From assembly GCF_022842375.1 (NCBI RefSeq), contig NZ_JALHPR010000003.1, forward strand, positions 124,001 through 188,000: a stretch of DNA of 64,000 bases, written 5' to 3'. Below are positions 31,219-39,253 of this stretch, one piece after another (positions within the stretch are counted from its first letter, which is position 1; each line of letters opens with the position of its first letter). Source of the DNA: Elioraea sp. (GTDB lineage Bacteria > Pseudomonadota > Alphaproteobacteria > Acetobacterales > Acetobacteraceae). The notes below the pieces were generated by a model. It did no database searches. It had not been told where the DNA came from and was given only the letters and a program-made list of their open reading frames with translations. Made by a program: the position numbers and the translations under genes.

Positions 31219-32616
31219 ATGGCATTCGACGGCTTGGCAGCGGGCGAGGCAACGGTGGTGGCGATGGCCCGCCACCTCGACGGCCTGTCGTCGGAGGTGG
31301 CCGACATCGCCGGCGCTGTGGCAGAGGTGCAGGCCCGGGTCGCCGCCGCGGCCACGGAAGCGGAGACCCTGGCCACCACGGCCGGCAGGCTCGGCGCCGC
31401 CGCCGATCGTGCCGCCGATGCCGGGCGTGATGCCGCCGCGGCCGTCGCCGCCGCCCGTCATGACGCTGACGCCGCGGTCACCGCGGGCCGCGAGGCGTCG
31501 GACAGGATCGCCACGCTGGCCGAAGGCATCGCCGACACAGCGGCGAGCCTCGCGGCACTCGACCAGGCGCTCGCCCGCGTCCGGCGCGTGGCCGGCGGCA
31601 TCGCCGTGATCGCTGGCCAGACCAACCTGCTCGCGCTGAACGCCACGATCGAGGCGGCACGCGCCGGCGAGGCGGGGCGCGGCTTCGCCGTGGTCGCCAA
31701 GGAGGTGAAGGACCTCGCCGGCAACACCCGCCAGGCAACGGCGGAGATCGAGCAGACCGTCGCGGCACTCGACCAGGTGGTCGCTGGCCTGCGCGCGGCC
31801 TCGACGCGCCATGCGCACGAGGCGGAGGAGGCGGGCACGGGTGCGGCGCGGATCGCCCACAGCCTCGGCGCTCTCGAGGCCCGCTTCTCCACCCTCGGTG
31901 CCGGAGCGTCGGAGACCGGCGCTGCGGCAGAGGAGGCGCGCGGCGGGGCAGGCACTGTCGCGGCCGCGGCCGAGGCGACCGCCCATGGCGCCTCGGTGTC
32001 AGCCGCCTCGCTCGGCGAAGCCAGCCGCCGCCTCGACAGGCTGCGCGACCTCGCCGAGGAGGCGATGGGGCTCGCGCTCGGCTCAGGCGCAGAGACGCCC
32101 GACAGCCCGATGATCCGCGCGGTCACCACGGCAGCGGGCGAGATCGCCGCACTGTTCGAGGCCGCCGTGGCCGACGGGCGCATCACTCTCGAGGCACTGT
32201 TCGACGACACCTACGTACCGGTCCCGGGCAGCAACCCGGCCCAGGTGATGACGCGCTTCACCGCACTCACCGATGCGCTGCTGCCCCAAGTGCAGGAGCG
32301 CCTGCTCGCCCTCGACCCCCGCGTGGTGTTCTGCGCCGCGGTCGACCGCAACGGCTACCTCCCGACCCACAACCGGGCATTCAGCAAGCCGCAGGGCAAC
32401 GATCCTGTCTGGAACGCCGCGAACTGCCGCAACCGGCGCATGTTCAACGACCGCACCGGCCTCGCCGCGGGCCGGAACACCCGGCCGCATCTGCTGCAGA
32501 CCTACCGCCGCGACATGGGCGGGGGGAAGTTCGTGCTGATGAAGGACGCCTCCGCCCCCATCACCGTCCGTGGCCGGCACTGGGGCGGGCTTCGCCTCGC
32601 CTATCGCAGCGGCTGA
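31219..32616 (+). CDS. Soluble methyl-accepting chemotaxis protein with C-terminal sensor domain
   Basis: A 465-residue chemoreceptor without any transmembrane helix. Residues about 10-300 are an Ala-rich coiled coil with the signalling tip [20 protein letters not shown] and [20 protein letters not shown] near residues 130-170, which bind CheA and CheW. The C-terminal 130 residues form a separate domain ([54 protein letters not shown], ending [19 protein letters not shown]), often found behind MCP modules and probably sensory. Signalling-first order with no membrane anchor indicates a cytoplasmic signal. No che genes are nearby. Confidence 0.9.
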   Translation: MAFDGLAAGEATVVAMARHLDGLSSEVADIAGAVAEVQARVAAAATEAETLATTAGRLGAAADRAADAGRDAAAAVAAARHDADAAVTAGREASDRIATLAEGIADTAASLAALDQALARVRRVAGGIAVIAGQTNLLALNATIEAARAGEAGRGFAVVAKEVKDLAGNTRQATAEIEQTVAALDQVVAGLRAASTRHAHEAEEAGTGAARIAHSLGALEARFSTLGAGASETGAAAEEARGGAGTVAAAAEATAHGASVSAASLGEASRRLDRLRDLAEEAMGLALGSGAETPDSPMIRAVTTAAGEIAALFEAAVADGRITLEALFDDTYVPVPGSNPAQVMTRFTALTDALLPQVQERLLALDPRVVFCAAVDRNGYLPTHNRAFSKPQGNDPVWNAANCRNRRMFNDRTGLAAGRNTRPHLLQTYRRDMGGGKFVLMKDASAPITVRGRHWGGLRLAYRSG

Positions 32617-32752
32617 CGCAGCGAGGGCTGGCCGCGTGCCACGGGCCGCATCGCGGCCTGAGGGCAGCGCCGAAGGGTTGTGTGAACCATATGACATGCG
32701 CGCGCTCGTTGCTTAACTTGTCCCCTGCGCGGCATGATTCTGGAGGCAGGCG

Positions 32753-33439
32753 GTGACGATCTGGCGGACGAAATCCAACAGCGCCCCCTCCGGCGACCCC
32801 GCGATCCACGTGAAGTACAGCGGCCTCTGGCTCTCGAGCGACCGGAAGGACCAGGCGACCGATGCCGTCTCCCGCGCCCGCTACATGGTCACCTATGTCG
32901 CGGCGGTCGTGAGCTCGCTCCCCTCCGCCCAGGCCTCGGGCGCGGTGCAGGACTACGGCGAGTACTATTTCCAGACGGGCGGCGGCCTCGGGCAGGCGGA
33001 GCTCGACATCATCCGCCCGGTGCTCGTTCTCATCCAGAACGGGCTCACCCAGGCCACGAACGTGAAGGTGATCAGCGGCCGCGACGGCACGGCTGGCTAC
33101 GTGAACCCGCACGCGTCACTCAAGAAGATGCGCTGGACAACGGGCACCAAGATGCGCGACCGCAAGGGCAATCTCGTCACCCAGCGCACCGTCCATCGCG
33201 GCGACATCCACATCAGCGCGCGCCGGCTCAGGCAGGGCATCTGGCTTGCGGCCAAGACCATCATCCACGAGGCCTCGCACAAATTCGCCTCCACCGCCGA
33301 TTTCGGCAAGCGCGGCTACACCGACGACGACAGCGGCCTGTTCTGGGCAGCCGGGCTCACGGCCGACGAGGCGCTGAACAACGCCGAGAGCTATGCCCGC
33401 TTCGTGCTCCACGTGTTCGACGACGAGTGCGGCTGGTAG
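32753..33439 (+). CDS. M35-like (aspzincin) zinc metallopeptidase-domain protein
   Basis: A 228-residue protein beginning at GTG 32753 after GGAGG. It has a zinc-binding HEASH motif at 172-176 (KTIIHEASHKFASTADFG) followed by TDDDSGLFW and NNAESYARFV. This order (HExxH, then Asp-rich segment, then NAxSY) matches the lysine-specific endopeptidase/M35 aspzincin group, in which the third zinc ligand is Asp. No signal peptide is visible, so it would act in the cytosol or leave by a non-Sec route. Bacterial M35-like domains occur in toxins as well as housekeeping proteins. No secretion genes are nearby. Confidence 0.65.
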   Translation: MTIWRTKSNSAPSGDPAIHVKYSGLWLSSDRKDQATDAVSRARYMVTYVAAVVSSLPSAQASGAVQDYGEYYFQTGGGLGQAELDIIRPVLVLIQNGLTQATNVKVISGRDGTAGYVNPHASLKKMRWTTGTKMRDRKGNLVTQRTVHRGDIHISARRLRQGIWLAAKTIIHEASHKFASTADFGKRGYTDDDSGLFWAAGLTADEALNNAESYARFVLHVFDDECGW

Positions 33440-33461
33440 GCCCGATCGCGGCACGCCTCGC

Positions 33462-34190
33462 CTATCGCGGCGGCAGCTGACCCGGTCCCTGGTTGCGGCA
33501 GGACTGGAACCGCAGGTCGCCCAGCCGCGCATCGATGCCTGAGCCGGTGTCGTCGCCATCGGCGCTGATCGCGAGCTCGGTCACGAAGCCCGTCGGCGCG
33601 ATGCCGAAGGCGGCCCGGAAATGTCCCGACAACGGCACCTCATGCTCGAACCACGCGCCGGTCGCGGTGCCGGCCGGGTGAAGCACCAGCGCGCGGCCGA
33701 CGCCGCCTGTCTGCGGCGCGCGCGTCCACGGCTGTTCCTTGCCCGTGCCGCCATGGACGTAGAGCAGGATGAACCCCGGCACCATGCGCGGGCCTGACAG
33801 CAACCCCGCCATGCCGAGCAGGTAGCGCTGCAGCAGGTCCATCCGCTCGGCGTCGGCCTCGAAGCCGACCCAGAGGGAGAGGCCGAGGTCGCCGCCGCTG
33901 CCGCGGGAGAGGTTGGTCGGCGGCGGGCCGGCATCGACGCGCCAGCGCCAGGCGAGGCAGGTGTCCGGCCCCACCGGGACGCGCATCGGCTGGTAGGCGA
34001 TGGCCACCCCGCCCTGGCCGCGGATGCGGAGGGCAGTCTCGCCATCCTGCTCGACGATGAGCGGCGTGCGGCCGGCGAGGGTGATGCTGCGCCAGCCCTC
34101 CGAGGCGAGCGCCTGGTCGACCGCCGCCGATGCCCCCCCGGGAAGGGCAGCAAGACCCAGCAGGAGGGCGATGAGCCGGCACCGTGCCAT
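33462..34190 (-). CDS. DUF3047-family periplasmic protein
   Basis: A 242-residue protein with a Sec signal peptide (RLIALLLGLAALPGGASA). The body has the DUF3047 features: TCLAWRWRVDAGPP (a strand with tryptophans) and GGDLGLSLWVGFEADAE, with GFILLYVHGG later. The family is beta-sandwich, exported and of unknown function. It converges on the M35-like gene with a 22-base gap. Confidence 0.75.
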   Translation of the reverse strand: MARCRLIALLLGLAALPGGASAAVDQALASEGWRSITLAGRTPLIVEQDGETALRIRGQGGVAIAYQPMRVPVGPDTCLAWRWRVDAGPPPTNLSRGSGGDLGLSLWVGFEADAERMDLLQRYLLGMAGLLSGPRMVPGFILLYVHGGTGKEQPWTRAPQTGGVGRALVLHPAGTATGAWFEHEVPLSGHFRAAFGIAPTGFVTELAISADGDDTGSGIDARLGDLRFQSCRNQGPGQLPPR

Positions 34191-34264
34191 GAGGGCATTC
34201 TAGCCCGCTCGGCGCACGCCCGGTATGGTCGCGTGCGAACACGTCACCGGGGGACAGCCACGCC

Positions 34265-34966
34265 ATGGCCGAGATCACGATCAGCGCGACCGACGGGTCA
34301 GGCGGCTTCTTCGCCCATGTCGCGATGCCGAAGGGAACGCCAGCGGGGGCCGTCGTCGTCATCCAGGAGATCTTCGGGGTGAGCGACAGCATCAAGGCGA
34401 TCGCCGCCGGGGTGGCTGACCAGGGGTTCATCGCGATCGCGCCCGACCTCTTCTGGCGCATCGAGCCCCGCGTGAACCTGACTGACCGCACCCAGGCCGA
34501 GTGGGACAAGGCCTTCGCGCTGTTCAACGCCTTCGATCAGGAGAAGGGCCTCGAGGACCTGAAGGCCACGCTGGCCACCGCCCGCACGCTCCCTGGCGCC
34601 AACGGCCGGGCCGGCACGATGGGGTTCTGCCTTGGTGGGCGGATGGCGGCGATGATGGCGCTGAAATCAGACGCTGACTGCAACGTCTCCTACTACGGCG
34701 TCGGGCTGGAGGGGCTGTTCGCGGAGGGCGCGTCGGGCGTGACGAAGCCGTTCCTCGTGCACATCGCCGAGAACGACAAATTCGTGCCGAAGGCCGCGCA
34801 GGGCACCACGCTGGCCGCCCTCGCCCCAAACCCGGTCGTCGAGGCGCATGTGTACCCGCGCGTCGACCATGCCTTCGCCCGCGTCGATGGCCAGCACTGG
34901 GACGGGCGCGCCGCCGCCATCGCCAATGGCCGCACCGCTGCCTTCCTCGCCCGCTGGCTTGGCTGA
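34265..34966 (+). CDS. Dienelactone hydrolase-family protein
   Basis: A 233-residue alpha/beta hydrolase. The nucleophile is Cys122 in GTMGFCLGGRMA, the hallmark of carboxymethylenebutenolidase; catalytic Asp and His fit AENDKFVPK and VDHAFAR near residues 170 and 202. It opens EITISATDGSGGFFAHVAMP. ATG 34265 follows GGGGGA. The physiological substrate in this setting is not evident; the enzyme class opens lactones in aromatic degradation, but many members have other substrates. Confidence 0.88.
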   Translation: MAEITISATDGSGGFFAHVAMPKGTPAGAVVVIQEIFGVSDSIKAIAAGVADQGFIAIAPDLFWRIEPRVNLTDRTQAEWDKAFALFNAFDQEKGLEDLKATLATARTLPGANGRAGTMGFCLGGRMAAMMALKSDADCNVSYYGVGLEGLFAEGASGVTKPFLVHIAENDKFVPKAAQGTTLAALAPNPVVEAHVYPRVDHAFARVDGQHWDGRAAAIANGRTAAFLARWLG

Positions 34967-34969
34967 GCG

Positions 34970-36211
34970 TCAGGCGAGCGCGAACAGGTCGGCATCCGGA
35001 TCGGGCAGGCCGAGGACGGCGCGCTGCAGCATCTGCGCCGCGATCATGCTGTAGGTGATCCCGTTGCCACCGAAGCCGAGCACGGCGTAGAGCCCCTTCG
35101 CACCCGGCACCGGGCCGATCGCCGGCAGGCCGCTGGCACTCTGCCCGAACGCCCCGGCCCAGGCGAACTCCGCCTCGGTGTCAACGCCTGGCAGTAGCGC
35201 GCGCAGCTTCGCGGCGATCCGGGCAGTCTTCGCCGGGATCAGCGCATCGCGCGCATCGCTGTCGGAAAACGCCTCGTCCTCGCCACCCGCGACAATCCGC
35301 CCATCCGACGTCGTCCGCGCATAGATGTAGGGGTCGGCCGCCTCCCAGATCAGGCAGCGGGATGGCCAGAGGGCGCGCGGCTGGGGCTTTGTCGCGATCG
35401 CAAAGGTCGAGATGACCGTGTAGCCGCGTGGGCGCAGCATGGCGGAGAGTTCGTACCCGGTCGCGAGCACCACGTGCTTGGCGCGGATCGTCGCACCGCA
35501 GGCGGTGCCGAGCGTCACGCCACGACGGCCCGCGTCGATCGCGGTGATGTCGACGGGCGCATGCAGCAGCGCCCCCCGCGCCGCGGTTGAGCGCCAGAGG
35601 CCGCGCACGAGCTGTGCGGGGTCAACCTCGGCACCACCACGCGACCAGATCGCGCCGGGACGGTCGAGTGTCGTCAGCCGCCGCAATGCGTCGCGGTCGA
35701 TGAAGGTGGAGCGGAGACCGATTCTCTCCCGCTCCTCCGCCTCATGGCGCAGCGCGCCGAGGTCAAGCATGTTGCCTGGCAGGTAGGCGCTCGGTCGTTC
35801 CTTGAAGGCGCAGCGGAGGCCGAGATCGGCGATGCGCCCGCGAAGCTGGTCGACCGCGGCGGCGGAGCGCCACCACGCGCGGGCAGCGCGGGCCTTGCCA
35901 ATGCGCTGCCCGAGCTTCGTGAGCGGCTGGTCGATCTCGAACTGGAGCAGTGCGGTGCTCGCCGGTGTCGAGCCGCGGACGAACCCGCGCCGGTCGAACG
36001 CGGCAACGGTCTTGCCGGCCTGGAGAACGGCATCAGCCACGAGCGCCCCGCTCACACCCCCGCCGAGGATGGCGACATCGACCGTGAGCGTGCCATCGAG
36101 CGTGCGGCCAAGCTCGGCACCATTGCCGCGCCGCAGCCAGACAGGAACGCCGGTGCGAAGGTCGCGGCGCGTGGTCTCCTTGGCCGTTGCGGCCCCTGGG
36201 CGGTCTGGCAT
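34970..36211 (-). CDS. FAD-dependent oxidoreductase (DadA/glycine oxidase-like)
   Basis: A 413-residue flavoprotein. The Rossmann FAD site is VAILGGGVSGALVADAVLQAGKTVAAFDRR (only the GGGVSG core is diagnostic), at about residues 47-70. Later come RAKHVVLATGYE, the GRIVAGGEDEAFSD loop and the C-terminal GFGGNGITYSMIAA that closes over the isoalloxazine. The family oxidises amine or hydroxyl groups of small acids. Start ATG 36211 sits before a 40-residue arginine-rich lead-in. It converges with the dienelactone hydrolase, three bases apart. Confidence 0.87.
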   Translation of the reverse strand: MPDRPGAATAKETTRRDLRTGVPVWLRRGNGAELGRTLDGTLTVDVAILGGGVSGALVADAVLQAGKTVAAFDRRGFVRGSTPASTALLQFEIDQPLTKLGQRIGKARAARAWWRSAAAVDQLRGRIADLGLRCAFKERPSAYLPGNMLDLGALRHEAEERERIGLRSTFIDRDALRRLTTLDRPGAIWSRGGAEVDPAQLVRGLWRSTAARGALLHAPVDITAIDAGRRGVTLGTACGATIRAKHVVLATGYELSAMLRPRGYTVISTFAIATKPQPRALWPSRCLIWEAADPYIYARTTSDGRIVAGGEDEAFSDSDARDALIPAKTARIAAKLRALLPGVDTEAEFAWAGAFGQSASGLPAIGPVPGAKGLYAVLGFGGNGITYSMIAAQMLQRAVLGLPDPDADLFALA

Positions 36212-36328
36212 CGGATGGATCTCTCCACGGCGGTAACGGGGGCGGCGGATTGGGAACGGGGCTTGTGTGCGGAACGCGACACCATCGCCGTGGTTGCGGC
36301 GCGCGCCGCCCCTCAGGCCTTCTGGCCC

Positions 36329-36356
36329 TTGGACCGTGGCTGGGGCAGGATATGGT
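36329..36356 (+). promoter_or_regulatory. Possible promoter for the CoA-transferase operon
   Basis: TTGGAC (36329-36334) and TATGGT (36351-36356) with a 16-base spacer, 17 bases before ATG 36374. The remainder of the 162-base divergent gap shows nothing else I can name. Confidence 0.25.
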
Positions 36357-36373
36357 TGGAAAGGATCCGCCCC

Positions 36374-37204
36374 ATGATGCCGCCCGTCCTCGCCCTCGAT
36401 GCGCTTGCCGCCCGCGTGCCGGATGGCGCGATGGTGGCCCTGCCGCCCGACAACTCCCTCTGCCCGACGGAGCTCGTCCGCGCACTGATCCGCCGCGGCG
36501 TGCGGAACCTGCACATGCTCGGCGTTCCCGTCTCCGGCTTCGCGACCGACCTGCTGATCGGCGCCGGTGCGGTGGCGAAGCTGACGACGAGCGCCGTGAC
36601 GCTGGGCGAGGCCGGCTTCGCGCCACGCTTCACCGCCGCGATGAAGGCGGGGTCGCTGCCGATCACCGACGCCACCTGCCCGGCGGTGCACACGGGGCTC
36701 CAGGCCGCCGAGAAGGGCGTTCCCTTCATGCCGCTGCGAGGCCTCATCGGCTCCGACCTCATCGCCGCGCGCAACGACTGGCGGGTGATCGACAACCCCT
36801 TCTCCGATACACCTGACCCCATCGTGCTGGTTCCCGCGATCATGCCCGATGTCGCGCTGATCCACGCCGTCTGCGCCGACCGTCGCGGCAATGTCTGGGT
36901 CGGCCGCAGGCGCGAGCTCGCCACCATCGCCCACGCCGCGCGCACCACGCTGGTGACGGTCGAGCATCTGGTCGATGGTGATCTCACCGAGGACGAGCAC
37001 ATGGCCCCGGGCACGATCGGCTCGCTCTATGTGTCCGCCGTCGCGGTCGCCGCGCGGGGGGCCTGGCCGCTCGGCCTGCTCGATCATTACGGCGCCGACC
37101 AGCCGCATCTCGACGCCTATGCCCGCGAGGCGCGGACGGACGAGGGGTTCGCCGCGTATCTCGCCGCCCACGTGCTGGCCCGGCGCGCCAAGGCCGCCGA
37201 ATGA
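36374..37204 (+). CDS. CoA-transferase family I, subunit A-like
   Basis: A 276-residue protein resembling the alpha subunit of glutaconate-type CoA-transferases: VPDGAMVALPPDNSLCPTEL (start of the family), RGVRNLHMLGVPVSGFATDLLIGAG, and DVALIHAVCADRRGNVWVG, which matches the conserved HaqxaDxxGNv segment. Start ATG 36374 has GGAAAGGA upstream; a second ATG follows at once. It overlaps the subunit B-like gene by four bases (ATGA). The C-terminal 70 residues are longer than in GctA-only cores. Confidence 0.85.
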   Translation: MMPPVLALDALAARVPDGAMVALPPDNSLCPTELVRALIRRGVRNLHMLGVPVSGFATDLLIGAGAVAKLTTSAVTLGEAGFAPRFTAAMKAGSLPITDATCPAVHTGLQAAEKGVPFMPLRGLIGSDLIAARNDWRVIDNPFSDTPDPIVLVPAIMPDVALIHAVCADRRGNVWVGRRRELATIAHAARTTLVTVEHLVDGDLTEDEHMAPGTIGSLYVSAVAVAARGAWPLGLLDHYGADQPHLDAYAREARTDEGFAAYLAAHVLARRAKAAE

Positions 37205-37950
37205 GCGCCGTGACGCCCGAGGAGAGGCTGGTCGCGGCGATCGCCGACCTGATCGCCGCCCCTCACCCGCACCCCGTGCGCCACGCGGCGGTGGGGGCGG
37301 CAAGCCCGATTCCTGCGCATGCGGTGATGCTCGCGGCCCATCGTGGTGCCGAGATCCGCCTGTCGCTGCTGCAACGCCGTGTCGGCAACCCGTTCACCGA
37401 GGGCACGCGCGAGCTGTTCGACCTCGCCGGCCAGGGACGGATCGACCTGTTCTTCCTGGGCGGCGTCGAGATCGACGGGGCGGCCAACATCAACCTGCTC
37501 GGCACCGGCGACCCGCCGGGCTCGCAGGCCAGGCTTCCCGGCAATTTCGGCGCGCCGTTCATGTACTTCACCATCCCCCGCACCATCCTGTTCCGCGAGG
37601 AGCACAGCCCGCGCGTGCTGGTGCCGAAGGTGGCCTACGTCACCGCCCCCGGAACCTCACCGCCCGGAACGTTCCGACGAGGCAACGCGCAGGCGCTGGT
37701 CACCGGCCGCTGCGTGTTCAGCTTCGATGCCGCCCGCGCGCGCTTCACCCTCGCCAGCCTGCATCCTGGCGAGACGGCCGAGAGCATCCGCGTCGCGACC
37801 GGCTTCGACTACGACGCGCCCGATGGAGTGCCAGAGACGCGCGGCCCATCGGCGAGCGACCTTGCCGCCCTGCGCGGTCCCATCCGAGCCGCGCTCGAGG
37901 ACACCTACCCCAATTTCTGCGCCCGCGTGTTCGGCGCGAAAGCAGCCTGA
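37201..37950 (+). CDS. CoA-transferase family I, subunit B-like, catalytic Glu not apparent
   Basis: A 249-residue partner subunit. The beta-subunit landmarks are present: VGAASPIPAHAVMLAA, GRIDLFFLGGVEIDGAANIN and GNFGAP. Where family I beta subunits carry the nucleophilic glutamate (ESG or ENG after the second strand), this protein reads RLSLLQRRVGNPF. In the family, a missing Glu is known in IpdAB, a ring-opening CoA-thioester hydrolase, so the pair may not be a true transferase (inference from eye alignment). ATG 37201 overlaps the subunit A stop. Confidence 0.8.
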   Translation: MSAVTPEERLVAAIADLIAAPHPHPVRHAAVGAASPIPAHAVMLAAHRGAEIRLSLLQRRVGNPFTEGTRELFDLAGQGRIDLFFLGGVEIDGAANINLLGTGDPPGSQARLPGNFGAPFMYFTIPRTILFREEHSPRVLVPKVAYVTAPGTSPPGTFRRGNAQALVTGRCVFSFDAARARFTLASLHPGETAESIRVATGFDYDAPDGVPETRGPSASDLAALRGPIRAALEDTYPNFCARVFGAKAA

Positions 37951-37962
37951 GGAGAACGCATC

Positions 37963-39213
37963 ATGCCCATGCCATCAGCAGGCGCCCTCGCAGGGCTGAA
38001 GGTGATCGACCTCACCCGCGTGCTCGGCGGTCCCTACTGCACCATGGTGCTGTCCGACCACGGCGCCGAGGTGATCAAGATCGAGCCGCCGCAGGGCGAC
38101 GAGGTGCGCGACTGGGGCCCGCCGTTCCATAGCCATGAGGAAGGCGGGCGCGATGCCTCCTACTTCATCGGCGTGAACCGCAACAAGAAGTCGCTGGCCC
38201 TCGACCTCGCGCAACCCGAGGCGCGCGAAGTGCTGCTCACCCTGCTGCAGGGTGCCGACGTGCTGACGGAGAACTTCAAGCCCGGCACGATGGAGAAATG
38301 GGGGCTCGGGTACGACACGCTCTCGAAACGGTTTCCGCGCCTGATCCATTGCCGCGTCTCGGGCTTCGGCGCCGAAGGGCCGCTCGGCGGCTTCCCTGGC
38401 TACGACGCCATCGTGCAGGCGATGGTCGGGCTGATGAGCATCAACGGCACGCCAGACAGCGGGCCGACGCGGCTGGCCACACCCGTGGTCGATATCGGCA
38501 CCGGCCTCTTCAGCGCCATCGCGATCCTGATGGCGGTGGTGGAGCGGCAGCGCTCCGGCCAGGGCCAGTTCATCGACATGACGCTGCATGATTGCGGCAT
38601 GGCGCTGCTTCACCCGCACGCGGCCAACTACTTCCTCTCGGGCAAGCGGCCGGTGGCGACAGGCAACCCGCACCCGAACCTCGCGCCGTATGACAAGTAC
38701 CGCACCGCGACCTGCGAGATCTTCATCGGCACCGGCAACGACGCGACGTTCCGGCGCATGTGCGTGCTGCTCGGCAACCCCGGCCTCGCCGATGATCCGC
38801 GCTTCCGCAGCAACGCGGACCGCATGGGCAACCGGGCCGAGCTCTCGGCCATCGTGCAGGAGATCGTGGCGGGCGAGGATGGCCACGCGCTGTGCTCGCG
38901 CCTGCTCGCCAACGGCCTGCCCGCAGGCCCCGTGCTGTTCTTCGACGAAGTGGCCGCAGCCCCGCACACGGCGGCGCGCGAGATGGTCGCCGAGATCGGC
39001 TGGTACAAGGGGCTGAATACGCCGATCAAGTTCGGCCGCACGCCAGGCGGGGCGCGGGCAGCACCACCGCGCTTCGGTGCCGATGGCGAGGCGGTGCTTG
39101 CTCGCCACGGCTTCACCGAGCAGGAGATCGCCGAGCTCAAGGCAGCGGGCGTTCTCGTGACGGAACGACGCGGCGGTGCGGCACCGAAGGCCCAGCCGAA
39201 GGCGGCCGAGTAG
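37963..39213 (+). CDS. CaiB/BaiF family III CoA-transferase
   Basis: A 416-residue enzyme moving CoA between acyl acids. Seen: the N-terminal LAGLKVIDLTRVLGGPYCTM, IKIEPPQGDEVRDWGP, NRNKKSLALDL, and the catalytic aspartate D177 in TPVVDIGTGLFSAI. ATG 37963 follows GAGGAG, 12 bases after the subunit B-like gene, so one transcript carries both a family I-like pair and a family III enzyme. Together they suggest breakdown of an organic acid as a CoA thioester; the substrate cannot be read from the sequence. Confidence 0.92.
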   Translation: MPMPSAGALAGLKVIDLTRVLGGPYCTMVLSDHGAEVIKIEPPQGDEVRDWGPPFHSHEEGGRDASYFIGVNRNKKSLALDLAQPEAREVLLTLLQGADVLTENFKPGTMEKWGLGYDTLSKRFPRLIHCRVSGFGAEGPLGGFPGYDAIVQAMVGLMSINGTPDSGPTRLATPVVDIGTGLFSAIAILMAVVERQRSGQGQFIDMTLHDCGMALLHPHAANYFLSGKRPVATGNPHPNLAPYDKYRTATCEIFIGTGNDATFRRMCVLLGNPGLADDPRFRSNADRMGNRAELSAIVQEIVAGEDGHALCSRLLANGLPAGPVLFFDEVAAAPHTAAREMVAEIGWYKGLNTPIKFGRTPGGARAAPPRFGADGEAVLARHGFTEQEIAELKAAGVLVTERRGGAAPKAQPKAAE

Positions 39214-39253
39214 CCGCGGCGCGGCGCCGGAAGGTGCCGCGCGGGGAGAGGTG

